Under the pieces are notes generated by a model that searched no databases, was not told the origin of the DNA, and saw only the letters and a program-made list of their open reading frames with translations. Both the position numbers and the translations under genes were made by a program. 45,579 bases of DNA from an uncultured Methanobrevibacter sp. (GTDB lineage Archaea; Methanobacteriota; Methanobacteria; Methanobacteriales; Methanobacteriaceae): positions 1-45,579 of the forward strand of contig NZ_OMWA01000017.1 of NCBI RefSeq assembly GCF_900314615.1. The letters run 5' to 3'. Below are positions 16,652 through 23,857 of the stretch, piece by piece (within the stretch, counting starts at the first letter, position 1; every line of letters starts with the position of its first letter).

Positions 16652-17149
16652 ATGAACAGAAAAATCATCATCATTTTGGCAATAATTGGGGTTGCTGCTG
16701 TATTGCTCACTCCAGCTTTTGCAAAGGAAAATGTAAACGTAAAAATCTCCACTGACAAGTGGCTGAACGGCAAGGGAGTAATCATAATCAAGCTTGTTGA
16801 TAGCCATGGAAAGGAGATTAAAAGCTCAGGTAAACTTCACTACATCATTACTGATTCAAACGGTAATTATAAATGGGCGTATGCGCCCTACAGCAAGTTT
16901 CTTCGTCTTAAATATGATCCAGGAACATACAATGTTAAAGTAAAATTCGATGGAGATAAAAAATATAAATCCGTTTCAAAAACTCAGGATGTTGCTGTCA
17001 CATCCACCAGTTCCGGCTTTGACGCATATACTTATTATGACAATCACAACTGGGGATTAAACCAGGAAATTGATGACTACATTGAGTATAACTACTGGGA
17101 TGAAGAAATCTATGATGATGCTGCAACCTACGATGGTGAAGGGCCTTAA
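16652..17149 (+). CDS. Small exported Ig-like protein with acidic tail
   Basis: 165 residues from ATG 16652 with GTGA six bases upstream. A signal peptide (RKIIIILAIIGVAAVLLTPAFA-KENV) leads to one beta-sandwich domain of about 90 residues resembling the Ig-like repeats of methanogen adhesins (GKGVIIIKLVDSHGKEI...GTYNVKVKFDGDKKYKSVSKTQDVAV). The tail is acidic and aromatic (QEIDDYIEYNYWDEEIYDD). It is divergent from the MarR gene and ends at a strong hairpin terminator. Confidence 0.75.
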   Translation: MNRKIIIILAIIGVAAVLLTPAFAKENVNVKISTDKWLNGKGVIIIKLVDSHGKEIKSSGKLHYIITDSNGNYKWAYAPYSKFLRLKYDPGTYNVKVKFDGDKKYKSVSKTQDVAVTSTSSGFDAYTYYDNHNWGLNQEIDDYIEYNYWDEEIYDDAATYDGEGP

Positions 17150-17167
17150 AATTCGTTAATAAGATAA

Positions 17168-17258
17168 TAATGGTGTTTATTTTTGAAGAGTAATAAACAC
17201 CAGCTATTTTTTTTGGAAAATTATGAAAAGCCAATTCAATATCAAATATTTATTTTGT
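17168..17258 (-). repeat. Partial, decayed copy of the structured RNA
   Basis: On the minus strand this segment carries the 3' hairpin (GGTGTTTA/TAAACACC), then the equivalent of GGAAAATT, then a long stretch matching RNA copy 3: positions 17225-17256 equal 17581-17612 over about 32 bases. The part between (second arm of the 9-bp stem and one arm of the 13-bp stem, 17541-17576 in copy 3) is missing. No box or TATA of the RNA promoter type is attached. It looks like a tandem duplication with a deletion. Confidence 0.65.
17171..17214 (+). terminator. Terminator of the exported Ig-like gene
   Basis: A perfect 10-bp stem TGGTGTTTAT/ATAAACACCA (17171-17180/17193-17202) is followed by eight T at 17207-17214. 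The hairpin is homologous to the last hairpin of RNA copy 3, so it is also part of the decayed copy described separately. Confidence 0.7.
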
Positions 17259-17470
17259 AAATTTTATTAAAACTTGTTAATTAAAAAACATTTGTGAACC
17301 CGTCAGTCAACGGGAGATAGCTTGATTAATCTTATAAACAATAGTTTATAACTGCCCAAGAATAATTTTACAAAAAATGGTAAAAACATTAAGTAAAAGA
17401 CTATAATCATACTTTTAATGAATTGGATGGAGAATACTCAGTGGGATTAACTTGAAAAATTTCAAATCTT
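17259..17470. other. Gene-free spacer with two hairpins
   Basis: Between the decayed copy and RNA copy 3. It holds CCCGT-CAGTCA-ACGGG (17299-17314), an unusually GC-rich hairpin here, and TTATAAAC-AATA-GTTTATAA (17331-17350). Read on the minus strand the CCCGT hairpin is preceded by ATCTCC and followed 10 nt later by six T, resembling a terminator or a further short RNA. No coding frame is credible. Confidence 0.45.
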
Positions 17471-17687
17471 AAAAATAGAGTAGTTGGTGTTTATTTGGTT
17501 GAGGAGAGTTATAAACACCAATTGTTTTTTTAGGAAAATTTGGCAGATAAATTTTCCCGATATTGAATTAGAAAATTGTGAAAAGCCAATTCAATATCAA
17601 ATATTTATTTTGGAGATTGTATTATTATCGACTGATAATATGTTTTGTTTAAGTGAAAATTTAGGCGTACCTAAATTTATGTCACTT
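17471..17687 (-). ncRNA. Structured small RNA, copy 3 (homologue of copy 1)
   Basis: Read on the minus strand from about 17687. Order of elements matches copy 1: 5' hairpin AAGTGA...TCACTT around box 2; TATTATC-AGTC-GATAATA (17623-17640); AATCTCCAAAAT (17607-17618); the long stem 17559-17571/17586-17598 with the same 14-nt loop CTTTTCACAATTTT; GGAAAATTT/AAATTTTCC (17533-17557) with ATCTGCC in the loop; and TTGGTGTTTA/TAAACACCAA (17484-17493/17512-17521) whose loop contains TAACTCTCC as in copy 1. It ends CTACTCTATTTTT. Base changes relative to copy 1 are compensatory in each of the four internal stems. The final hairpin is also followed by T on the plus strand, so it could stop convergent transcription too. 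Confidence 0.8.
17660..17675. promoter_or_regulatory. Metal-regulator box 2 of RNA copy 3
   Basis: TTTAGGCGTACCTAAA, with perfect outer half sites and a slightly asymmetric centre. It lies 12 nt after the predicted minus-strand start and is framed by AAGTGA/TCACTT as in copy 1. Confidence 0.7.
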
Positions 17688-17709
17688 GTATTAAAGTTTG
17701 TTTTCCTAG

Positions 17710-17717
17710 TATATAAA
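17710..17717 (-). promoter_or_regulatory. TATA box of RNA copy 3
   Basis: Minus-strand TTTATATA preceded by TAGAAACA, the same BRE/TATA as copy 1. AAGTGA starts 23 nt downstream. Confidence 0.75.
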
Positions 17718-17729
17718 TGTTTCTAAATT

Positions 17730-17745
17730 TTTAGGCATGCCTAAA
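17730..17745. promoter_or_regulatory. Metal-regulator box 1 of RNA copy 3
   Basis: Perfect palindrome TTTAGGCATGCCTAAA, 12 nt upstream of the minus-strand TATA box. Confidence 0.75.
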
Positions 17746-17770
17746 TTTTTAACCTGGAAAACTCAACATA

Positions 17771-17806
17771 AAAAATAACTTATGTTATATAACAATAGTT
17801 ATTTTT
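17771..17806. terminator. Bidirectional terminator-like hairpin
   Basis: Perfect 10-bp arms AAAAATAACT (17771-17780) and AGTTATTTTT (17797-17806). The T-rich ends on both strands fit a terminator for the TPR gene that ends at 17869 on the minus strand. Confidence 0.55.
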
Positions 17807-17868
17807 ACTATATAAAAGTTTTGATTTTAAAATTAAAATTAAAAAAATAATGGTGATTTAAGGTAATC

Positions 17869-18879
17869 TCAGTTTCCGTATCCGAGCAATCTTAATATGA
17901 CATATAATACTAGAATTACTGCTAATATGATGAGGGAGGTTTTCATAGGCATGAATCTTGTTTTCTTAAATTCCTGATCCTTGACCTGTCCTGTTTTCAT
18001 GATTCTTTCCTTTTCAAAGGAACATTTCTGATAAATTTTTTCTATATCGTTTGGAAGTCTGCCTTTTTCGTTTAAAAAGTTAATGGTCTTATTTAGGTAT
18101 TTTATAGCTTCACCATCGTTTCCCTGATTGACACAGCAGTAAGCTGCCTTATAATTGAAATTTGTAATCATTTCCAAATCCTCTTTTACTGCACTTTCCT
18201 TTTGGATACACATATCATATGCCTTTAAAGCATCTTTATACTGTTTAAGTTCAAACAGTGCATCTCCTTTTGAGTTTAAAGCCATAAGGGTGTCTTCATT
18301 CTGCAGGGATTTGTCCAGATATTCAATAGCTTCACTGTTTTTTCCCATTTTCTGCAGTGCCACGCCTTTATATAAATCGGATTTTTCATCTCCGTTAGTG
18401 AGGGTTTCATATTTGTTGAGGTATAAAAGAGCGTCATTATATCTTTTTGCCTGAATCAGCAATTCGATTTTTCCCATCAGCACTTCATTTTTGCTGATTC
18501 TTGGTTTTTCGATTTTGGAATATGATTTGTATTTGTCATAAGCGTTATCCATCAATTCAATTGATTCATCGATTTTTCCCTTATTGAATCGTGACAGTGC
18601 CTTGTCACAGATTACATTGATTGATCTAGGTTGTTTTTCCAGGTATGCATTGAAGTATTTTTCACCGTAATCTCCGTTGTCATGGTTTTCATCATAATAT
18701 TGATAATATAATCCTTTTTCTTCGAGGGCTAATATGTAACCTGCATCGTTTAACATATCTAAAATTGTCAGATATTCATCAATATCGTCTTTTCCATGTC
18801 TTTTCCGAGCAAGTTTAAGTGCCTGTTTATATTCTTCATTTTCAATATATTTTTGGGCTTGTTCAACAGCATTACTCAT
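17869..18879 (-). CDS. TPR-repeat protein with C-terminal membrane anchor
   Basis: 336 residues; GGTTGAT precedes ATG 18879. It contains about six tetratricopeptide repeats, for example KSDLYKGVALQKMGKNSEAIEYLDKSLQ, ALNSKGDALFELKQYKDALKAYDMCIQ and YKAAYCCVNQGNDGEAIKYLNKTINFL. A single C-terminal membrane segment (MKTSLIILAVILVLYVILRLLGYGN) makes it tail-anchored with the repeats probably in the cytoplasm. TPR proteins act as scaffolds; a partner cannot be named. It is divergent from feoB, and its promoter region is next to the feoB boxes. Confidence 0.85.
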   Translation of the reverse strand: MSNAVEQAQKYIENEEYKQALKLARKRHGKDDIDEYLTILDMLNDAGYILALEEKGLYYQYYDENHDNGDYGEKYFNAYLEKQPRSINVICDKALSRFNKGKIDESIELMDNAYDKYKSYSKIEKPRISKNEVLMGKIELLIQAKRYNDALLYLNKYETLTNGDEKSDLYKGVALQKMGKNSEAIEYLDKSLQNEDTLMALNSKGDALFELKQYKDALKAYDMCIQKESAVKEDLEMITNFNYKAAYCCVNQGNDGEAIKYLNKTINFLNEKGRLPNDIEKIYQKCSFEKERIMKTGQVKDQEFKKTRFMPMKTSLIILAVILVLYVILRLLGYGN

Positions 18880-18951
18880 TATATCAACCTAGTAAAAATC
18901 GTTTTTTGTAATATGTATAATTACTTTTTAATATAAATATTTTATTTTTTT

Positions 18952-18967
18952 CTTTGGCATGCCTAAA
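18952..18967. promoter_or_regulatory. feoB metal-regulator box 1
   Basis: CTTTGGCATGCCTAAA, a partly degenerate TTTAGG-N4-CCTAAA palindrome directly upstream of the TATA box TTTAAATA at 18970-18977. Confidence 0.7.
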
Positions 18968-19000
18968 TATTTAAATAACATAAAATCAAATATTAATATG

Positions 19001-19016
19001 TTTAGGTTAACCTAAT
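19001..19016. promoter_or_regulatory. feoB metal-regulator box 2 at the start site
   Basis: TTTAGGTTAACCTAAT, 15 of 16 positions equal to box 2 of RNA copy 1, at the transcription start predicted from the TATA box. Linkage to feoB is the best reason to call these boxes iron-responsive. Confidence 0.75.
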
Positions 19017-19042
19017 TTTTTGTTAGGGTTTATAAACTTAAA

Positions 19043-19095
19043 CTAAAAAAATTTTTTTAGTAAGGAATAATATTTTAAAACGTAAAATATTATTC
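19043..19095 (+). promoter_or_regulatory. feoB 5' leader hairpins
   Basis: The leader of about 125 nt contains the perfect 18-nt palindrome CTAAAAAAATTTTTTTAG (19043-19060) and a 12-bp stem GAATAATATTTT/AAAATATTATTC (19065-19076/19084-19095) with a 7-nt loop. The second ends 18 nt before the GGGAG ribosome site (19114-19118). This may be a post-transcriptional control element; no known riboswitch is recognised. Confidence 0.5.
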
Positions 19096-19126
19096 AAAAA
19101 AGTTAATAAAAACGGGAGAATGGTTA

Positions 19127-21145
19127 ATGACAGATTTAATTATTGGATTGGCAGGAAACCCGAATGTGGGTAAAACTACTGTATTCAATAGGTTAACCGG
19201 TATGCGTCAGCATGTAGGTAACTGGCCTGGAAAAACTGTTGAAAGAGCTGAAGGTAGCTTTTCACACGGCAGTTACAAATATGATGTTATTGACTTGCCG
19301 GGTAACTATGCATTAAGTGCTCATTCTATGGAAGAAATCGTATCAAGAGATTTCATCGTAGATGATGATTCTGATGTTATTGTTAACGTGGTTGATGCTG
19401 CTAATTTGGAACGTAATTTATATTTAACAGTTCAAATGATGGAATTAGGTGCTAACTTAGTAATGGCACTTAACATGAACGATTTTGCTAAGAAAAAAGA
19501 TCACATTATCGATATTAAACTGATGAGTGAACTTTTAGGATTCCCAGTTGTAGAAATCAATGCTAAAAACGGCGACGGATTTGAGGAATTGTTAACAACT
19601 GTTGAAAAACAGTCTAAAAATCCAGTTGACTCCAGTGCGAAACTGGCATATGGTGATGAATTAAGAGAACACTTGGGTGATCTTCAGGCATTAATCGAAA
19701 AAGACAATAATTTATTGGATGTTCCTTCAATATGGACTGCAATCAAATTATTGGAAAGAGACTCAATTGTTATACAAAAAGTTCAAGGATCTTCTCAAAG
19801 CTCTGCAATAATGAAAGAAGTAGACAAAGTTGCAGGCCACCTTCATGACCTTTATGATGAAGGTGCAGAAGAAGTTGTTGCAAACGCAAGATATGCATAT
19901 ATTGGCGGGTTAATGGCTGAAGCTGTTAAAAGACCTGCTGTTGAAAAAGAATCCACTACTGATAAAATAGATAAATATGTAACTAACAGAGTACTGGCTC
20001 CAATCATATTTATTGTTATAATGTTCTTATTATTCCACTTGACATTTACAATTGCAACTCCGTTCTGTGAGTTAATAGACGCAGGTTTTGCATGGTTAGG
20101 TGAATACCTGGCAGGTGCCGTTGGAAATGAAGTTCTCGGTTCCTTCTTAGAAAAAGGTATTATCGGGGGTGTAGGTGGAGTACTTGTGTTCTTGCCGCAA
20201 ATTATTCTTATGTTCTTATTCTTAAGTATATTAGAAGACAGCGGTTATTTAGCAAGAGCTGCTTTCACTTTAGATAGAATTATGCATGTTGTTGTTGGTC
20301 TTCACGGTAAAGCTTTCATTCCTATGATTTTAGGATTTGGTTGTGGAGTTCCAGCAGTTATGGCAACCAGAACCATGGAAAATGAATCTGACCGTTTACT
20401 TGCAATGATGCTTATCCCATTCATGTCATGTAGTGCAAGATTACCAATTTATGGTATTTTTGTCGGTGCATTCTTCACTGCACATGAAGGTTTAATCTTA
20501 CTTTCAATCTATCTTTTAGGTATTGTTGTTGCACTTATTGTTGCAGGTATTCTTAAAAGAACAATGTTTAAAGGAATATCCGCTCCATTTGTAATGGAAC
20601 TTCCTACATATAAAATCCCTTCCGTAAAAGGTGTATTATTACACACCTGGGAGAAAACCAAAGGATTCCTCAGAAAAGCAGGTACTATTATTCTTGGTTC
20701 CGCAATTATCATCTGGATTTTAAGCTCCTTACCATTTGGTGTTGAATACGGATCACAGGAAAGTATTCTTGGTATGATTGGTAGTATAATTTCACCAATA
20801 TTAATCCCTCTTGGTTTCGGAACCTGGCAGGCTGGTATTGCGGTCCTCACAGGTTTAGTTGCTAAAGAAGTTGTTGTATCTACTTTCGCTACACTTAATG
20901 GACTTGAAGAAGATGATGAAGAAGGTACTATGTCAGTGGTTCAGGAAATTTTCACACCACTGTCTGCATATTCATTCATGGCATTCTGTCTGCTGTATGT
21001 ACCTTGTTTTGCTACAATCGGTGCAATCAAACAGGAAACCAACAGCTGGAAATGGCCGTTAACAATGGCAGGTATTACCTTAGTAACTGCGTATATCGTT
21101 TCCTTCTTAATCTACAATGTAGGTTTATTAGCAGGATTCGGATAA
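19127..21145 (+). CDS. feoB: Ferrous iron transporter FeoB
   Basis: 672 residues; GGGAG lies 8 nt upstream of ATG 19127. It imports Fe2+ across the membrane. The N-terminal G domain has G1 GNPNVGKT (10-17), the FeoB-specific switch MRQHVGNWPGKTVE (26-39), G3 DLPG (56-59) and G4 NMND (116-119). A helical GDI-like domain follows to about 260. The membrane part has the two Gate repeats, with CSARLPIY in the first and FVPCFATIGAI-type (YVPCFATIGAIKQE) in the second. Length is normal for archaeal FeoB. The two palindromic boxes flanking its TATA imply repression when metal is sufficient (inference). feoA follows from its own boxed promoter. Confidence 0.97.
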   Translation: MTDLIIGLAGNPNVGKTTVFNRLTGMRQHVGNWPGKTVERAEGSFSHGSYKYDVIDLPGNYALSAHSMEEIVSRDFIVDDDSDVIVNVVDAANLERNLYLTVQMMELGANLVMALNMNDFAKKKDHIIDIKLMSELLGFPVVEINAKNGDGFEELLTTVEKQSKNPVDSSAKLAYGDELREHLGDLQALIEKDNNLLDVPSIWTAIKLLERDSIVIQKVQGSSQSSAIMKEVDKVAGHLHDLYDEGAEEVVANARYAYIGGLMAEAVKRPAVEKESTTDKIDKYVTNRVLAPIIFIVIMFLLFHLTFTIATPFCELIDAGFAWLGEYLAGAVGNEVLGSFLEKGIIGGVGGVLVFLPQIILMFLFLSILEDSGYLARAAFTLDRIMHVVVGLHGKAFIPMILGFGCGVPAVMATRTMENESDRLLAMMLIPFMSCSARLPIYGIFVGAFFTAHEGLILLSIYLLGIVVALIVAGILKRTMFKGISAPFVMELPTYKIPSVKGVLLHTWEKTKGFLRKAGTIILGSAIIIWILSSLPFGVEYGSQESILGMIGSIISPILIPLGFGTWQAGIAVLTGLVAKEVVVSTFATLNGLEEDDEEGTMSVVQEIFTPLSAYSFMAFCLLYVPCFATIGAIKQETNSWKWPLTMAGITLVTAYIVSFLIYNVGLLAGFG

Positions 21146-21190
21146 GGTTGAACTTAAAGGATGATGATTATATCATCCTGTCTTTAAATT

Positions 21191-21206
21191 TTTAGTCATA
21201 ACTAAA
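21191..21206. promoter_or_regulatory. feoA metal-regulator box 1 (degenerate)
   Basis: TTTAGTCATAACTAAA, a perfect-arm relative of the TTTAGG-N4-CCTAAA palindrome, just upstream of the TATA box TTTATATA at 21209-21216. Confidence 0.5.
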
Positions 21207-21230
21207 TATTTATATATCAGGTAGAACAAA

Positions 21231-21246
21231 GTTAAGTATACCTAAA
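21231..21246. promoter_or_regulatory. feoA metal-regulator box 2
   Basis: GTTAAGTATACCTAAA, two positions off the consensus palindrome, located at the predicted transcription start of feoA. The two-box-around-TATA plan is the same as at feoB and the RNA genes. Confidence 0.65.
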
Positions 21247-21273
21247 AATTTATATTATTTATTAATTGGTGAT

Positions 21274-21504
21274 ATGATGAAAACATTAAAAGATGTAAAA
21301 CCTGGCGAAACAGTGACTTTGGTAAAATACCACGAAACTGGTGATGTAGGTTTAAGAAGACACTTGTTAGGTATGGGTTTTATTAAAGGGGCTAAAATCA
21401 AAGTTAAAAAAGTAGCTACCTTAGGAGATCCTATCGAAATGAGTGTAAAAGGATATGATGTTTGTCTTCGTAAAGAAGAAGCTGAAAATATTGAAGTAGA
21501 ATAA
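21274..21504 (+). CDS. feoA: FeoA, iron transport accessory protein
   Basis: 76 residues (75 if translation begins at the second ATG of ATGATG, which is better spaced from GGTGAT). A single SH3-like FeoA domain: TLKDVKPGETVTLVKYHE...LRRHLLGMGFIKGAKIKVKKVATLGDPIEMSVKGYDVCLRKEEAENIEVE. FeoA binds and modulates FeoB in the cytoplasm. It follows feoB by 128 bp with its own promoter and boxes. Confidence 0.95.
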   Translation: MMKTLKDVKPGETVTLVKYHETGDVGLRRHLLGMGFIKGAKIKVKKVATLGDPIEMSVKGYDVCLRKEEAENIEVE

Positions 21505-21558
21505 ACTTCAATTTTTCATTTATTTTTTTTAACTATTTTTTTTTAACAGGTGTTATAT

Positions 21559-21762
21559 ATGAAATGTAGAATGTGCGGTTTCGAGTTCGATGAAAATGAA
21601 CTGGAAAATCGTGGATGCTCCAGTTGTGGAAAACATGACAACTGCAATCAGGTTCACTGTCCTAACTGCGGATTTGGAAATCATCCAGAACTTGATGAAG
21701 AATTCGAATTCATCACAAAATTAAAAAATAGATTTAAAAATAGAAAAAAGTCAACAAATTAA
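21559..21762 (+). CDS. Small zinc-ribbon protein beside feoA
   Basis: 67 residues from ATG 21559, preceded by AGGTG. Four cysteine pairs or knuckles are visible: CRMC near residue 3, CSSC at about 20, CNQVHCPNC at about 29-37, so it should bind two metals. The tail is basic (KLKNRFKNRKKS). Located 54 bp after feoA and probably cotranscribed; it may assist iron uptake as a FeoC-like accessory, but this is positional inference only. The stop overlaps the convergent ATPase gene by four bases. Confidence 0.75.
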   Translation: MKCRMCGFEFDENELENRGCSSCGKHDNCNQVHCPNCGFGNHPELDEEFEFITKLKNRFKNRKKSTN

Positions 21763-22598
21763 ACTTTTTTCATTTTTAATATTTCTTCAACAGTTTCATC
21801 AATGCTTATTTTTTTGGTATCTACATTGAATCCATTTTCTTTTAGTTTATATAATATTTCAGTCGTAATCGGCGCTTTTAGGTGAGCTTTTTTTAGTAAT
21901 TCTTTATCTGAAAATATTTGATGTTTATCTCCTTGAGCTATTATTTCTCCGCCATATAGGACAAAGATTTTATCTGCAAAATGATTTACCATCTCTATAT
22001 CGTGTGATGAGATTACAATACTTATTCCTTCCTTATTTAAATTATTTAAAATGTCCAGTACTTTATCGACACCTTCAGGGTCAAGTCCTGCTGTTGGCTC
22101 ATCAAGTATCATTATTTCAGGTCTCATTGCAATAATTCCGGCAATGGCTACTCTTTTCTGCTGGCCTCCGCTTAAGTGGTGTGGTGTTTTATCTTCAAAT
22201 CCGCTCATGCCGACCATTTCTAAAGCTTCTTTAATTCTAGCATTAACTTTGTCATAGTCAAGGCCCAAATTCATCGGTCCGAAAGCAACATCTTCCTTAA
22301 CTGTCGGTGCAAACAGCTGGTCATTGGGATCTTGGAATACAATTCCTACTTTTTGCCTTACTTTAAGCAGTTCATCACGCTCAAAAATAATCTTTTCACC
22401 ATCAACTTCAACATGGCCTGATGTAGGTTCGCTTAAACCGTTAAAGTGAGAAAAAAGTGTTGATTTACCAGCACCGTTAGGTCCCATAATGGCTATCTTT
22501 TCACCTTTTTTAATCTGAATATTAACATTTTTTAAAGCTTGTGTCCCATCAGGATATGTAAAAGATAAATTTTTTGTCTCTAAATGAATTTGTTCCAT
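21759..22598 (-). CDS. cbiO: ECF transporter ATPase (CbiO/NikO)
   Basis: 279 residues from ATG 22598, 5-6 nt after AGGTGG; an in-frame GTG at 22607 sits inside that site. Standard ABC features: Walker A GPNGAGKST, Q loop FQDPNDQLF typical of ECF ATPases, signature LSGGQQKR, Walker B IMILDEPTAGLD, His switch SSHD. It energises Ni2+ or Co2+ uptake together with the CbiQ, CbiN and CbiM products encoded upstream. Gap to cbiQ is 9 bp. Confidence 0.95.
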   Translation of the reverse strand: MEQIHLETKNLSFTYPDGTQALKNVNIQIKKGEKIAIMGPNGAGKSTLFSHFNGLSEPTSGHVEVDGEKIIFERDELLKVRQKVGIVFQDPNDQLFAPTVKEDVAFGPMNLGLDYDKVNARIKEALEMVGMSGFEDKTPHHLSGGQQKRVAIAGIIAMRPEIMILDEPTAGLDPEGVDKVLDILNNLNKEGISIVISSHDIEMVNHFADKIFVLYGGEIIAQGDKHQIFSDKELLKKAHLKAPITTEILYKLKENGFNVDTKKISIDETVEEILKMKKV

Positions 22599-22607
22599 AT
22601 TCGCCAC

Positions 22608-23438
22608 CTAATTGATTGCTAAATTTTGACCAAAGTAACCTAACTGTCCTGAAAAGTTAAAGATAATGATTTCCAGAGCAATTACTATAATGATTATTGA
22701 AAGTAAGAATAAATAATCGCTTCTTTCAGGAGATTTCTTTTCATCAAACATTTCTGAGGTATCTGAAAATCCTCTGCTTACCATACTTTTGTGAACTCTC
22801 TCTCCCTGTTCATATGCTTTTAGAAACATCATTCCTATGGTGTATCCTACCTGTTTTACTCTCCATTTATATGGTGTGTTTTTAGAATGAATGTTAAAGT
22901 TTCTTGATTTTTGGCTTTTGCGTATTGCTGCAAGTTCATCAACAAATAAGAACAGAAATCTCACCATAATTGATAAAATCATTGCCAGGTCTCTGGGCAT
23001 TTTTAGTTTCCTAAAAGAACTTGCCATTTCCTGAAGCGGTGTTGTTGATGAGTATATGATGATTGTAGTTAAGGATACAATCATACGGACTAATAATAAA
23101 ATTGCCCAGTTGAGTCCAAAATCAGTGATATGTAACCATGAGTAGCTCCATATTATGTTTCCCGGCTGAATAAAAGGCTGAAAAATTATAATTGCTCCTC
23201 CAAATGGCAGTAACATTAACAGTCTTCTTGCAGAATCCCAATAGGATAATGTGGCTAACTTAAGTATGATTAGTAAAAATATTTCAAGCATTATTGGAAT
23301 AAATAACTCTTTTGAAATAACACAGACTAATATGATGAAAATTGTTGAGATTAATTTTATCCTTCCCTCTAAATTGTGTATGGGACTGTTTTTTGATGCC
23401 AAATCATCAAATCTCATTATTTGTGTTATATCGACCAT
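22608..23438 (-). CDS. cbiQ: ECF transporter transmembrane component (CbiQ/NikQ)
   Basis: 276 residues with about five membrane segments. Contains the T-component coupling motifs with the Ala-Arg-Gly type signature, here ARR/FRKLKMPRDLAMILSIMVRFLFLFVDEL and later YEQGERVHKSMVSRGFS. It couples the ATPase to the substrate-binding CbiM. A 112-bp gap and a terminator-like hairpin separate it from cbiN, so there may be an internal promoter. Confidence 0.92.
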   Translation of the reverse strand: MVDITQIMRFDDLASKNSPIHNLEGRIKLISTIFIILVCVISKELFIPIMLEIFLLIILKLATLSYWDSARRLLMLLPFGGAIIIFQPFIQPGNIIWSYSWLHITDFGLNWAILLLVRMIVSLTTIIIYSSTTPLQEMASSFRKLKMPRDLAMILSIMVRFLFLFVDELAAIRKSQKSRNFNIHSKNTPYKWRVKQVGYTIGMMFLKAYEQGERVHKSMVSRGFSDTSEMFDEKKSPERSDYLFLLSIIIIVIALEIIIFNFSGQLGYFGQNLAIN

Positions 23439-23524
23439 ATTTATTCACTAGTATAATATTAAAAATTTATAATATATTATTATTTTGTTATGTAATTTTT
23501 AGTAATTTTCAATTGCTGTTTAAA

Positions 23525-23560
23525 AAAAAGAAAAAAGATAGAAATTAAGTTTAATTTCTA
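23525..23560 (-). terminator. Terminator-like hairpin after cbiN
   Basis: On the minus strand TAGAAATT-AAACTT-AATTTCTA is followed by a U-rich tract (TCTTTTTTCTTTTTTTT). It overlaps the cbiN stop, and could reduce read-through from cbiMN into cbiQO. Confidence 0.55.
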
Positions 23561-23856
23561 CTTTTCACTACGTATGCAACTCCAAATCCTACTACTAGAG
23601 TTATTATAACTCCTATAACCAGGGCTACAATTTGTAATCCTTGGTTATCAGGATTATCTGCAAATGCATAATCTGGGAAAGCCGCTTCTGGAATTCCTTT
23701 AATTTCTTCAACTGAAAAGTCTTCTGCAAGTCCTGAATCTTCAGCTGATTTTTCAAGTCCGTCGGGATCACCAGATGCTAAGAATGGTGAGAGGACACAA
23801 ATCACAATGCAAATTACAACTGCGACTGCTATTAATGTTTTGTCTTTTTTATCCAT
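23551..23856 (-). CDS. cbiN: PDGLE-domain CbiN/NikN-like component
   Basis: 101 residues from ATG 23856, one base after the cbiM stop; GGAG in the end of cbiM supplies the ribosome site. It has an N-terminal membrane segment, the motif DPDGLEKSAED that defines the PDGLE family, an outside loop with FPDYAF, and a C-terminal membrane segment. This is the small subunit of the CbiMN/NikMN metal uptake pair. The adjoining NikR-like repeats favour nickel over cobalt (inference). Confidence 0.85.
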   Translation of the reverse strand: MDKKDKTLIAVAVVICIVICVLSPFLASGDPDGLEKSAEDSGLAEDFSVEEIKGIPEAAFPDYAFADNPDNQGLQIVALVIGVIITLVVGFGVAYVVKSRN

Positions 23857-23857
23857 T

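Noticed and set aside
17484..17726. 80-codon open frame over RNA copy 3
   Set aside because: It runs antisense through the conserved hairpins, the homologous copy 1 has no such frame, and the composition is not protein-like.
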